The position numbers were made by a program, and so were the translations under genes. The notes beneath the pieces are model-generated. The model searched no databases, was not told where the DNA came from, and saw nothing but the letters and a program-made list of their open reading frames with translations. From NCBI GenBank assembly GCA_000403255.2, contig KE159595.1, positions 200,672-264,671 of the forward strand: 64,000 nt of DNA, read 5' to 3'. Positions 35,932-45,372 of this stretch are shown here, in pieces; the stretch's first letter is position 1; each line of letters begins with the position of its first letter. The stretch is from Lachnospiraceae bacterium 3-1. Its GTDB lineage: Bacteria > Bacillota > Clostridia > Lachnospirales > Lachnospiraceae.

Positions 35932-38900
35932 ATGGGATTAAAAATGATGTGCCTGTTGCTATCTCTTGTTTTGGCAATGGGAAATATGTATATTCCAGAA
36001 GAAAAAAAGTCTGTTCGAAAGGAAGCAGAAGGAGAAGAGGAAAACATAAGGGAGAAGAAGCCCAAGAAAGATGCAGGGGACCAGAACACAGACGATACAG
36101 CTATAACAATGTTTGAGACGAAAAAAGGTGTTTGGGATGAAAAGTATGTGCAAGAAAGCGGATATTTTTATATTTATGTCAGAAAACAAGGAGACAGTCC
36201 AGAACATGGACATTGGTATAGGATTAATATGAGCGTTCCAGAGCTGACAGCGAAGAAATCACAGGATATTACTTGGGATATGGCCTATATTGGAAAAATG
36301 CCCAAAAAAGAAACGGAGCACATCAAAGCATGGATTGAGATATATGGCAATAGCGTAAGCAAGGAAGAGGATCATTATTCTCTGGAAATTGAAAAGGGAA
36401 AAGCGTGGGAGAAAACAAGGCATGACGGAATGGGGACTTCCCCGGTATTGGGAGAGCCGGCGCCGGAATTAGACGCGATGCGGCCCTTAGGATATCCTCA
36501 TAAGGAGAGGTATTATATGCTTTGTGGAAAGCTGCTTTATACGGTAAAAGGGCATCGTATGTATTTTGATAATTCTGTATTTAATGATATGGGAGGTATG
36601 GATATTGAACCAGAGAATAAACAGATACAGAAAAAAGATTCAAATCTGGAGAAAGGAGAAGCTTCCTGGACAGATGACGGGTATTTTAAATTTGCCATAG
36701 ACACCAATAATGTTGGGATGACAAATTATGGCGCAACTGAGGAATTTCATCATGCCATGTATGGCTTCTATTTAAAACCAAACCAGTATCATATTACGTA
36801 TGATGCCAATGGAGGAACTGGGAACGTAACGGGACAGTCAGCCACTTATGGTAAAAATCTTAAGCTGCGCTCCAAAGGATTTACACGGGAAGGATATACG
36901 TTTGCAGGCTGGAATACGACTGCATCTGGCAATGGAATAGCTTATAAAGCTGGACAGACGGTAAAAAATTTGACTACGAAGCATAAAGAAACAATTACTT
37001 TGTATGCACAATGGGAGCCGGATATTTATAAGGTTACCCTTGACCGATGTCTTACGGATTGCAAAGATTCTGGAACAGAGGCTGTGTATGAAAAGTACGA
37101 AAATGGATGGTATTTGGATCAGAAGTGCACAAACTTATTGGCAGGTAAAAACAGGGACAAGACGATTACAATTCCGAAGAAAAGTGGATATGTGTTTCAA
37201 GGATATTATACGGCGGCAACAGGAGGAACACAGATGATTGATGGAACTGGAAAAATGACCTCGGCTGGGAAAGGAGGATTTCAACACAAGGGTGACGCTA
37301 CTTGGTATGCCCATTATAAGTGTCAGGTATTTTGTGAGGATTATGCAGATGTGCCCTGTGATTTTGGGAAAACAAGGGGAGATCAAAGAGAAGATGTGGA
37401 AACAGTAATTCGATACGACAAAGAGCAAAGACAAGTAATTATCGAAACAGACCAGGCAGGATTTACGGCGTCAATCATTGGAAAACCAGCAGGAACAAAG
37501 GTAGGGCTGTTTCAGTCTGTTTCCGTGGGAAATGCTGCATCTGCTTCATCTGGAAATGCTCATACAGCAGCATTATCAATGGCGCCACAGGAAAATGCGG
37601 CGTATCAGTTAAAAATAACGGCTCAGGGAAAGATTTCTTGTGATAGGATCGTGTATTTTAAAAACGGAAGATTCCGCACGTTGGTAAAATTAGGAGTAAA
37701 GGAGAAAAAGGAGGTTGATCAGGGAGACAGTATTTCTGGGAGCGCCTGGGGAACCAGGGAGGATTCCTACCCATTGTATTCTTATATGGGCTGTAGTGAA
37801 TTAAAAAATATTTGTTCACCGGGAACGGTATGCCGTTATTTTCGGTATGGGAATGTAAATATGGCATATAGTGGAAATGGGGCGACTATGGGGAATAATT
37901 TATTAGAATACAATGTTCCTCTGGAGAATTTGTATCAGCTTCGGAAGAATGGATTTGCTAGAGAAGAGGCGCAAGAAAAACAGACAGAGGATGGGAAAAG
38001 TTATTCGTGTACCGTAAAATTTAGTTTTGAGGGATGGAAGCTAAGCGAAAATACGACTTATTTGGAAAAACAACAGGAGCCAGCAGTGGATATTTATGAA
38101 CAAGCAAAGGTGGATCATGCAGTTTTAGATGGGACAGCCGAGCCTCTTGTTACCTATGAAACAGTGGGTACTGTTCTTGATGGTATTTATGCATCAAAAT
38201 ATATTAATTTTTTGGCAAAATGGAATGCATTTCCTACGATTGTGGTAACACCTGGAGAAAGCCTGGAATTTTATGAAGGCCAAGAGGTTAGCAAAGAGGA
38301 TTTGATAACCTTCCTTACGGCTCACGATAGCGAGGATAATCAGAAAGAAAATCAGCCTTATGCACCAAATTTAAATGATAAGATACGGGTGACAAAAATA
38401 GTTTATCCAGCTTCAAAAAACAGAAGTCAGAAGGCATATGAGAAAGTGTACCAGGAGGATGTGCCAAAGGATTTTTTTCTGGATACTTATTATATGAAAT
38501 TGGAAAAAGGGGAAGAAATAGAGGTGATGGTAACATTTGCTGTTACGGATCGTTCTGGGAATACCACAGAAGAAGCGTTTCCTGTGAAGATAAAGTATAA
38601 CAATTATCCAGAAATTCGTAGTGAAGATACTTTTTATTATTTTAAGACAGAGGCAAATAAAGGAGAAATCACAGAGGAGACTTTGGAAAAGCGTGCAATC
38701 GCAGAGGATATCGAAGATGGAGATCTTACAAATAAGATAGAGCTGAAGGATTTTGATGGTCAGGCAATTAAAATGCAGACAGAATCCAAGGCAGAGTTTG
38801 ATCTTATTTATCAAGTAACAGATGCGTACAAAAAAACATCCTTTAAAGGGGTTAAACTTGTGGTAGTGGATGAGGATGCCACAATCGCAGAACTGCCAAA

Positions 38901-39147
38901 ACATTATGTTCGTTATATTTCCAAAGGGTATCTCAATACCTTGGAAAATAATTCTACCTGGCGAAAACAGAAAAATTATGCCTATTTGAACCAGGTTTTG
39001 AAAAATGAAGAGCCTATGGAGACTTGGAGATTTACTCATGAAGATGTTCTTGCAGTACAGGAATGGATGACAGGGAGTGGAAATTGGAAGAACGGGCAGG
39101 AAGCAAATCAGAAATTTATCACAAAGTTTTCTTATTGCAGACAGTAA
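35932..39147 (+). CDS. Large surface protein with InlB-type repeats
   Basis: A 1071-residue exported protein, last gene of the cluster. A signal-like segment (MGLKMMCLLLSLVLAMGN) is followed by a charged linker. Residues near 290-365 form a clear Listeria-Bacteroides repeat (ITYDANGGTGNVTGQ, EGYTFAGWNTTASG, TLYAQWEP), with a second, diverged unit ending in ATWYAHY. The C-terminal half has cadherin/Ig-like segments (VTFAVTDRSGN, AEFDLIYQVTDAYKK). No LPXTG or transmembrane anchor is visible, so attachment may depend on the neighbouring pilus-like apparatus. Adhesin or pilus-tip role is inferred. Confidence 0.8.
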   Translation: MGLKMMCLLLSLVLAMGNMYIPEEKKSVRKEAEGEEENIREKKPKKDAGDQNTDDTAITMFETKKGVWDEKYVQESGYFYIYVRKQGDSPEHGHWYRINMSVPELTAKKSQDITWDMAYIGKMPKKETEHIKAWIEIYGNSVSKEEDHYSLEIEKGKAWEKTRHDGMGTSPVLGEPAPELDAMRPLGYPHKERYYMLCGKLLYTVKGHRMYFDNSVFNDMGGMDIEPENKQIQKKDSNLEKGEASWTDDGYFKFAIDTNNVGMTNYGATEEFHHAMYGFYLKPNQYHITYDANGGTGNVTGQSATYGKNLKLRSKGFTREGYTFAGWNTTASGNGIAYKAGQTVKNLTTKHKETITLYAQWEPDIYKVTLDRCLTDCKDSGTEAVYEKYENGWYLDQKCTNLLAGKNRDKTITIPKKSGYVFQGYYTAATGGTQMIDGTGKMTSAGKGGFQHKGDATWYAHYKCQVFCEDYADVPCDFGKTRGDQREDVETVIRYDKEQRQVIIETDQAGFTASIIGKPAGTKVGLFQSVSVGNAASASSGNAHTAALSMAPQENAAYQLKITAQGKISCDRIVYFKNGRFRTLVKLGVKEKKEVDQGDSISGSAWGTREDSYPLYSYMGCSELKNICSPGTVCRYFRYGNVNMAYSGNGATMGNNLLEYNVPLENLYQLRKNGFAREEAQEKQTEDGKSYSCTVKFSFEGWKLSENTTYLEKQQEPAVDIYEQAKVDHAVLDGTAEPLVTYETVGTVLDGIYASKYINFLAKWNAFPTIVVTPGESLEFYEGQEVSKEDLITFLTAHDSEDNQKENQPYAPNLNDKIRVTKIVYPASKNRSQKAYEKVYQEDVPKDFFLDTYYMKLEKGEEIEVMVTFAVTDRSGNTTEEAFPVKIKYNNYPEIRSEDTFYYFKTEANKGEITEETLEKRAIAEDIEDGDLTNKIELKDFDGQAIKMQTESKAEFDLIYQVTDAYKKTSFKGVKLVVVDEDATIAELPKHYVRYISKGYLNTLENNSTWRKQKNYAYLNQVLKNEEPMETWRFTHEDVLAVQEWMTGSGNWKNGQEANQKFITKFSYCRQ

Positions 39148-39222
39148 AAAATATTCCTTTATTCTCGCGAGCAATGAGCCAAGCAGCCGCGCTCGCACGG
39201 ATATTTGGCGAATGCCGCGAGG

Positions 39223-39297
39223 GTCAAATACCACGCCCCATTGGGGCGGAAAGAAAAAGCGAGGTCATGCCCCGTAGCTTGCTGCGGGGTATTTGAC
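39223..39297. terminator. Terminator-like palindromic element after the surface protein
   Basis: GTCAAATACC is matched by GGTATTTGAC at the far end, with inner stems CCCC/GGGG and CCCCGTAGC/GCTGCGGGG. GC-rich compared with its surroundings and flanked on the left by another partly palindromic stretch (CTCGCGAGC). It probably ends the Tad-like operon, but its size suggests a dispersed repeat. Confidence 0.6.
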
Positions 39298-39371
39298 TTT
39301 TGTAGTTGCAGCAGAGCATTTCAGTAGTATGTGCCCTGCTGCTACAAGAGAGATATCTGGATATAATACCA

Positions 39372-40451
39372 CTATTTGATTGCTTTTTCAGCAAAAGAGG
39401 TATTCACCAGGTCTTGATATGCTGGACGGTCGGAAAGTTCTCCTGACTCTGATAGGATGTCAAGGAGCAATTCAAAGCTGGATTCTTCGAAGATGAGATT
39501 TTCCTTCCAGGTATCTTGTTCATGATATCTTGTTACAATAGCAGTAAGTGTTTCCATATCTGTTTCTTTAAATTGAGGAGAAATTACTGTTGCAATTTCT
39601 TCGGGACTGTGTTTTAGGGTATAGTCCATGCCTTTTTGCAGGGCATTGGTAAATTTCTGTATAATATCAGGATGTTCTTCGAGATAGCTGGACTTTGCGC
39701 TGAATGCTGTATATGGAACATAGCCAGAATCTATACCAAGAGATGCCACTACATATCCATCTCCTTTTGTTTCCAGCGCGGTTGCTCCAGGTTCAAATTC
39801 AACGGAAAAATCACCTTTTCCACTGGAAAATGCGGCAGCCGTAGAACCGAAATCAATGCTCTGATCAATGGAGAGGTCTGTGGAAGGTTTGATGCCATTT
39901 TGTTTTAAAATATATTCAAATACCATCTGGGGCATACCGCCTTTTCTCCCACCAAGGACTTCGTGGCCGCATAGGTCTGACCAGGAAAAGTCTGGCATTT
40001 CTTCCCGAGCTACTAGAAAATTGCCGGCACGCTGGGTAAGCTGGGCAAAGTTTACAACATAGTCAGTGGAACCTTCGTTATAAGTATAAACCGTAGTTTC
40101 AGGCCCCATGAATCCAATGTCTGCCTCACCGGACAGAACGGCAGTCATGGTTTTATCTGCTCCAAATCCAGTAACGAGATCCAGATTAATATTTTCTTCT
40201 TCAAAATATCCCTGTTCAATTGCCACATACATAGGCGCATAAAAGATGGAGTGGGCAACTTCATTTAAGGTAACATCTACAGGGGAATTGTTCGAAGTAT
40301 CATCAGAAGTTTTTTCTGAGGTAGTGTTGGAAGTTTCTTTGGAAACTTTGCTGGAAGTATTTTGCGTTTTTTTGCCACATCCAGCAAAGGTCATGAGAAG
40401 TATCGTAAAGCATAGGGACAGTGAGAGAAAACGTGATAAAAATTTTTTCAT
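39372..40451 (-). CDS. Orphan SsuA/THI5-like substrate-binding lipoprotein
   Basis: A 359-residue ABC substrate-binding protein of the NMT1/THI5-like family, which binds riboflavin-, thiamine-precursor-, nitrate- or sulfonate-type ligands. Type II signal peptide with lipobox FAGC at about residue 25, a Ser/Thr-rich linker, then the family pattern (FYAPMYVAIEQGYFEEENI, GADKTMTAVLSGEADIGFMGPE). GGAGG lies 4 bases before the ATG. No permease or ATPase gene is nearby, so it must use components encoded elsewhere, or be a remnant. Confidence 0.88.
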   Translation of the reverse strand: MKKFLSRFLSLSLCFTILLMTFAGCGKKTQNTSSKVSKETSNTTSEKTSDDTSNNSPVDVTLNEVAHSIFYAPMYVAIEQGYFEEENINLDLVTGFGADKTMTAVLSGEADIGFMGPETTVYTYNEGSTDYVVNFAQLTQRAGNFLVAREEMPDFSWSDLCGHEVLGGRKGGMPQMVFEYILKQNGIKPSTDLSIDQSIDFGSTAAAFSSGKGDFSVEFEPGATALETKGDGYVVASLGIDSGYVPYTAFSAKSSYLEEHPDIIQKFTNALQKGMDYTLKHSPEEIATVISPQFKETDMETLTAIVTRYHEQDTWKENLIFEESSFELLLDILSESGELSDRPAYQDLVNTSFAEKAIK

Positions 40452-40652
40452 AATTCCTCCATTTTGTGTGTTTAGAGAACAAACTTTTTATTAAAGTATG
40501 TAGAAATAAAAAAAATGTGTGTAGCAGTTTCTTTTCCAAAACTGGCATATGGAAAATTCTATAGAAAAATTGATGTTGTATGAGCTTGCAATTTTGAGAT
40601 AAAACGGCTAAAATGGGTTTCAGAGCTTTAGTTTATGGAAAAGAGGGAGAAT

Positions 40653-41375
40653 ATGCTGGATAAAATGGACTTGCATACACACACGATTATGAGTGGACAT
40701 GCTTATAGTACCCGTAATGAAATGATAAAAGCAGCAGAGGAGAAAGGGCTTGAAATTTATGCCATTACGGAACATGCGCCTGCTATGCCAGGAAGCTGTC
40801 ATAATATGTATTTTATGAATTATAAGGCATTGCCAAGAACATATAACAATATGACAGTACTGTATGGAGTGGAATTAAATATTCTTGATTATGCAGGTCG
40901 TGTAGACTTGCCAAAATCTTTGCTAAAAGAGATGGATCTGACGCTGGCAAGCATTCATGTGCCCTGCTATGTATCAGGGACAATGGAGGAGAATACAAAT
41001 GCCTATGTGGAAGCGATGAAAAATCCTTATATCAATATTATTGCACATCCAGATGATGGACGTTTTCCGATTAATTATGAAATGCTGGTAAAGGCGGCCA
41101 AAGAATATCATGTGATTCTGGAAGTGAATAATGCATCTTTAGCCCCAGGAAGTTTTCGCGGAGATCCGAGAGAGCAATATAAAGAAATGTTACAGTTATG
41201 TATGGATTATGAGGTGCCGATAGTGATGAATTCCGATGCTCATGTAGAGGCACAGGTAGGAGAACATGGATTTGCTCAGGAAGTGTTGGATTTGGCAGGG
41301 TTTCCAGAAGAATTGGTGGTAAATTATCATCGTGAAATACTGAAAGAATACATAAACCGGGGAACACTATTGTAA
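40653..41375 (+). CDS. PHP-domain phosphatase (YcdX-like)
   Basis: A 240-residue PHP hydrolase. The metal ligands stand out: DLHTHTIMSGHAYST near residues 6-20, EHAP, then later HPDDGRFP and NSDAHVEAQVG. This family has trinuclear metal sites and acts on phosphate esters; YcdX-type proteins are cytoplasmic phosphatases of uncertain substrate. AGGGAG lies close before the ATG at 40653; an ATG at 40635 is possible but has no site. Stands alone. Confidence 0.88.
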   Translation: MLDKMDLHTHTIMSGHAYSTRNEMIKAAEEKGLEIYAITEHAPAMPGSCHNMYFMNYKALPRTYNNMTVLYGVELNILDYAGRVDLPKSLLKEMDLTLASIHVPCYVSGTMEENTNAYVEAMKNPYINIIAHPDDGRFPINYEMLVKAAKEYHVILEVNNASLAPGSFRGDPREQYKEMLQLCMDYEVPIVMNSDAHVEAQVGEHGFAQEVLDLAGFPEELVVNYHREILKEYINRGTLL

Positions 41376-41414
41376 GGTGTTGGAACAGTTTTGTTAATCG
41401 TGTAAAAATATGTG

Positions 41415-41443
41415 TTTACTTCATAACTTTAGTATGTTAAAAT
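41415..41443 (+). promoter_or_regulatory. Likely promoter of the YerC-type gene
   Basis: TTTACT and TAAAAT separated by 17 bases, about 58 bases before the start codon. Confidence 0.6.
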
Positions 41444-41500
41444 CACGAAAGGGGTAATTATAAAATGATATAAGAAGTATTACATAAAGGAGAATGGCAT

Positions 41501-41800
41501 ATGAGCAAGAAACTAAGAACGGAAGCCGTAGACCATTTGTTTGAGGCAATATTGAGTTTAGAAACTAAGGAGGAATGTTATACATTCTTTGAAGATGTCT
41601 GCACTGTCAATGAATTGCTTTCCCTGTCTCAACGGTTTGAAGTTGCCAGGATGCTTCGGGCACAGAAGACATATCTTGATATTGCAGAGAAAACGGGAGC
41701 TTCCACGGCTACTATCAGTAGGGTAAACCGTTCATTGAATTATGGCAATGATGGGTATGATCTGGTGTTTGCAAGAATGGGGCAAGAAGATTCACAGTAA
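41501..41800 (+). CDS. yerC: YerC/YecD-family TrpR-like regulator
   Basis: A 99-residue DNA-binding protein of the TrpR/YerC family, all helical. Family residues include LFEAILSLETKEECYTFFEDVCT and the helix-turn-helix LDIAEKTGASTATISRVNRSL. AAGGAG lies before the ATG. In Firmicutes yerC stands next to pcrA, and here pcrA is only one gene away. The regulated genes and any ligand are not known from the sequence. Confidence 0.92.
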   Translation: MSKKLRTEAVDHLFEAILSLETKEECYTFFEDVCTVNELLSLSQRFEVARMLRAQKTYLDIAEKTGASTATISRVNRSLNYGNDGYDLVFARMGQEDSQ

Positions 41801-41808
41801 AGGGTAAG

Positions 41809-41855
41809 AGCCGGAAATGTTTGATTCTTATTGAGAGAACGCATTTCCGGCTTTG
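41809..41855. terminator. Bidirectional terminator
   Basis: AGCCGGAAATG pairs with CATTTCCGGCT across a 25-base loop, between yerC and the convergent DUF1836 gene. Confidence 0.75.
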
Positions 41856-41871
41856 CAATCAGAGGTAAGTT

Positions 41872-42504
41872 TTATTTTTCCGATTTTTTTGTATGTTTCT
41901 CAGCAGTTTTGGTATTTGTATCAATTTTTGCGTCAATTAATTTTTCAATCAATTGCTTTTTGATATAAACATCAAAGCTTAACATGCATAAAAAGGAAAA
42001 ACGCTGCAGGGTTTCTTTTTCTTCTTTTGAAGCATCTGTAAAAGTCTTTTGGCTCGTATGGTATTTTCTGGTAATGTCTTTTTGAAGATTCATGATTTCA
42101 GATTCTTCCAGACGAAATACTTCAGAGTAGATATCCTCCAAATCAAGCTCGGTGTCAGAAGCAAAATATTGTTCTGTGATGGGATTCAAGATGGCCTGTA
42201 TATCGCCAATGCTTAAAATATTTTTAAAGTAATAAATAAATATTAGAGCAAGTAGATGCTCTTTGGAATATTTTTTCTTGACTGGGGGCGGAAGTAGATT
42301 GTTTTTTGCGTAATTGTTGATCATTGTCTTTGTGAGAACTTTGTCTTCTGGATGACGTTTCGATATGGAGAGACGCTCATCCATAAAAGTTGTTACTTGA
42401 TCCATGTATAAATCTATATTGGGAAGTTCCTCCGGCTTAATATAGTCAATCCGCGCAAGACTTTCCAATATACTGTTCAATAAATCCCTTTCATCTATTG
42501 TCAT
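41872..42504 (-). CDS. DUF1836 protein, probable DNA-binding regulator
   Basis: A 210-residue protein with the DUF1836 signature (LTKTMINNYAKNNLLPPPVKKKYSKEHLLALIFIYYFK), which resembles a MerR-like winged helix-turn-helix. The start MTIDERD at 42504 is preferred: GAGGTG lies 7 bases upstream, while the longer start has no site. It diverges from pcrA. Target and effector are unknown. Confidence 0.85.
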   Translation of the reverse strand: MTIDERDLLNSILESLARIDYIKPEELPNIDLYMDQVTTFMDERLSISKRHPEDKVLTKTMINNYAKNNLLPPPVKKKYSKEHLLALIFIYYFKNILSIGDIQAILNPITEQYFASDTELDLEDIYSEVFRLEESEIMNLQKDITRKYHTSQKTFTDASKEEKETLQRFSFLCMLSFDVYIKKQLIEKLIDAKIDTNTKTAEKHTKKSEK

Positions 42505-42591
42505 TTGTTTCACCTCAAAATCCATTATATAGTATTAAAAACCGGATAACAAGTGTTTTGTTATTTTTTCTGAAAGATGGTGGAAAACAGG

Positions 42592-42620
42592 TTGAAATAT
42601 GACAAAATATTTACTATAAT
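42592..42620 (+). promoter_or_regulatory. Likely promoter of pcrA
   Basis: TTGAAA and TATAAT separated by 17 bases, 33 bases before the start codon. Confidence 0.7.
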
Positions 42621-42652
42621 AAACGTATGTTTGAATTTTGAGAGGAAAAGAT

Positions 42653-44902
42653 ATGAGTATATATGATAAGTTAAATCCTATGCAGCAGGAGGCCGTGTTT
42701 CATACAGAGGGACCAGTACTGGTTTTAGCAGGCGCTGGTTCGGGAAAGACAAGGGTATTGACCCACAGGGCAGTTTATCTCATTGAGGAAAAAGGTGTGA
42801 ATCCCTGGCATATCATGGCTATTACTTTTACCAATAAAGCAGCAGGGGAGATGAGGGAACGTATTGACAAGCTGGTAGGGTTTGGTTCGGAAAGTGTTTG
42901 GGTATCAACCTTTCATTCCACTTGTGTGAGGATTTTAAGACGTTATATTGATCGTCTGGGATACGATACAAATTTTACAATTTATGATACAGATGACCAG
43001 AAGATTTTAATGAAGGATATTTGTAAACGTCTAAAGATTGATACAAAAATTCATAAGGAAAAAAGTTTTCTGAGTGTTATTTCTTCCGCAAAGGATGAGT
43101 TGATTTCGCCAGAAGAATTTACGTTACGTGCAGCAGGTGATTATCCCAAAGAACGGCAAGCAGCAGTTTATAGGGAATATCAAGCAGAATTGAGAAAAAA
43201 TAATGCGCTGGATTTTGATGATCTGATTGTAAAGACCGTAGAACTGTTACAGAATGATGTGGAAGTTTTAAATAATTACCAGGAGCGTTTTCGTTACATT
43301 ATGGTGGACGAGTATCAGGATACAAATACAGCACAGTTTCATTTTATTAAGCTTTTGGCAGAAAAATACAGAAATTTGTGTGTGGTGGGAGATGATGACC
43401 AATCTATTTACAAATTCCGTGGTGCCAATATCAAAAATATTTTGAATTTTGAAGAGATATATCCAGATGCAAAAGTGATTAAACTGGAGCAAAATTATCG
43501 TTCCACCTGTAATATTTTGAATGCGGCAAATGGTGTGATTGCGAATAATGTAGGAAGAAAAGTGAAAGAACTGTGGACAGAGAATGAAGAGGGAGAAAAA
43601 GTAAACTTTGAACAGTTTGACACTGCATATGAAGAGGCAGATTATATTGCAAAGGATATACAAGAAAAGATACGAGAGGGCAGATTTGAGTATGGTAACT
43701 GTGCCATTCTTTATAGAACAAATGCTCAGTCACGTTTGTTTGAAGAAAAATTTGTGGTCTCCAATATACCCTATAAGATTATTGGCGGTGTTAATTTTTA
43801 TGCAAGAAAAGAAATTAAGGATTTGTTGGCATATTTGAAAACCATAGATAATGGGAGGGATGATCTGGCAGTCCGCCGTATTATTAATATTCCAAAGCGT
43901 GGAATTGGAGTGACAACCATAAACCGTGTACAAGATTATGCGTCGGAACAAGAACTGAGCTTTTATAATGCTTTACGGGCAGCAGATGAAATATCTACGA
44001 TCGGCAAGGCAGGAATAAAAATCAAATCTTTTGTAAATCTCATCCAGACGATGCGAAGTAAAGAGAAATATTTAAGTGTATCTCAGTTATTACAAGAGAT
44101 TATAGAAGAAACTGGGTATGTTGCAGAATTAGAAGCAGAGAATACAGATGAGGCACGAGCGCGGATTGAAAATATCGATGAATTGGTGAGTAAGGCAGTC
44201 ACTTATGAACAGGCGGAGGAGTCGCCGAGTTTGAGTGGCTTTTTGGAAGAGGTGGCATTAGTTGCTGATATTGATAATCTACAGGAAGGCAGTGATTATG
44301 TAGTGCTTATGACATTACATAGTGCAAAGGGATTGGAGTTTCCGAATGTATATCTGGCTGGTATGGAGGATGGTATTTTTCCCAGTTATATGACAATTAT
44401 CTCAGAGGACCCTGCTGATATAGAAGAGGAGCGGAGATTATGCTATGTGGGCATTACCCGTGCTATGAAAAATTTGTCGATTACATGTGCAAAGCAGCGT
44501 ATGATCCGAGGGGAGACGCGTTATAGTAAGGTGTCACGTTTTGTGAAGGAAATACCAAGGGATTTGTTAGGTGGAATGGTAAGAGAGCAGAAAACACAGA
44601 CAGAAGCTTCGGAAACTTCCAGGCAGTCTTTTCGCCAGAATGCTTCGAAAGTAAAGCCAGTGTTTAGTACCAGAAATACATATCAGGCCAAATCATACCA
44701 GAGTAATTCTTTTTCTAGCAGCAGCACAGATAAGATATCATTGGAATATAATAATGGAGATCGGGTAAAACATATGAAGTTTGGCGAAGGAACAGTGACG
44801 CAGATTGTGGAAGGCGGCCGAGATTATGAAGTGACAGTAGATTTTGACAGGGTCGGAACAAAAAAAATGTTTGCTTCTTTTGCAAAACTAAAAAAAGTAT
44901 AA
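42653..44902 (+). CDS. pcrA: ATP-dependent DNA helicase PcrA/UvrD
   Basis: A 749-residue superfamily 1A helicase, normal length, used in repair, replication restart and rolling-circle replication. Q motif NPMQQEAV, Walker A AGAGSGKT at residues 26-33, motif II MVDEYQDTN, motif III VGDDDQSIYKFRGA, motif IV EQNYRS, motif V LMTLHSAKGLEF and motif VI RRLCYVGITRA. The C-terminus ends in the PcrA-type tail GDRVKHMKFGEGTV, which in Bacillus contacts RNA polymerase. AGAGGA precedes the ATG at 42653. Confidence 0.97.
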   Translation: MSIYDKLNPMQQEAVFHTEGPVLVLAGAGSGKTRVLTHRAVYLIEEKGVNPWHIMAITFTNKAAGEMRERIDKLVGFGSESVWVSTFHSTCVRILRRYIDRLGYDTNFTIYDTDDQKILMKDICKRLKIDTKIHKEKSFLSVISSAKDELISPEEFTLRAAGDYPKERQAAVYREYQAELRKNNALDFDDLIVKTVELLQNDVEVLNNYQERFRYIMVDEYQDTNTAQFHFIKLLAEKYRNLCVVGDDDQSIYKFRGANIKNILNFEEIYPDAKVIKLEQNYRSTCNILNAANGVIANNVGRKVKELWTENEEGEKVNFEQFDTAYEEADYIAKDIQEKIREGRFEYGNCAILYRTNAQSRLFEEKFVVSNIPYKIIGGVNFYARKEIKDLLAYLKTIDNGRDDLAVRRIINIPKRGIGVTTINRVQDYASEQELSFYNALRAADEISTIGKAGIKIKSFVNLIQTMRSKEKYLSVSQLLQEIIEETGYVAELEAENTDEARARIENIDELVSKAVTYEQAEESPSLSGFLEEVALVADIDNLQEGSDYVVLMTLHSAKGLEFPNVYLAGMEDGIFPSYMTIISEDPADIEEERRLCYVGITRAMKNLSITCAKQRMIRGETRYSKVSRFVKEIPRDLLGGMVREQKTQTEASETSRQSFRQNASKVKPVFSTRNTYQAKSYQSNSFSSSSTDKISLEYNNGDRVKHMKFGEGTVTQIVEGGRDYEVTVDFDRVGTKKMFASFAKLKKV

Positions 44903-45004
44903 AATTTCAAAAAATCGGTATGCTAATAGATAAATATATGTTATAATCATAATAACAATCGGTTGAAAAGTTCAACCACATAAAGAGGAGAAGGAGCGGT
45001 AATC

Positions 45005-45259
45005 ATGAACAGAGAAAAGATTGATGAATTGTTAAGCACAGTGAAATTGAACGAATTGTTACACAGACAGGAAGAGGAGAAGAAAAAGTCAAAGTTGCTT
45101 TGGGTATGTGCAATTGCAGGAGCAGTGGTAGCAGTTGCAGCAATCGCTTATGGAATCTATCGTTTCTTTACTCCGGATTATCTGGAAGATTTTGAGGATG
45201 ATTTCGAAGACGATTTTGAAGATGATTTTTTTGATGATGAGGACGAAACAGAAGAATAA
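45005..45259 (+). CDS. Small membrane protein with acidic tail
   Basis: An 84-residue protein: a charged N-terminus of about 30 residues, one membrane helix (LLWVCAIAGAVVAVAAIAYGI) and a C-terminal tail made of FEDD repeats ending in glutamates. GAGGAGAAGGAG lies upstream, and an extended -10 (TGTTATAAT) at 44939-44947 is a likely promoter. It is followed by a terminator. Similar proteins occur beside pcrA in related genomes as far as I recall; function unknown. Confidence 0.75.
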   Translation: MNREKIDELLSTVKLNELLHRQEEEKKKSKLLWVCAIAGAVVAVAAIAYGIYRFFTPDYLEDFEDDFEDDFEDDFFDDEDETEE

Positions 45260-45273
45260 AAATCAAGCGTCTG

Positions 45274-45306
45274 GACTCCCACATAGAATTGTGTGGGAGT
45301 CTTTTT
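45274..45306 (+). terminator. Rho-independent terminator
   Basis: GACTCCCACA pairs with TGTGGGAGTC around a short loop, followed by five Ts. Confidence 0.9.
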
Positions 45307-45372
45307 CTGCTATTGAAAAGTTCTTTGATACTTTTATGGGGAATGATTTGTTTCTAGTGTTTTACAGGAGGA

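Noticed and set aside
39063..39296. Two short plus-strand frames after the large surface protein
   Set aside because: They are products of the GC-rich palindromic block and overlap the real C-terminus.
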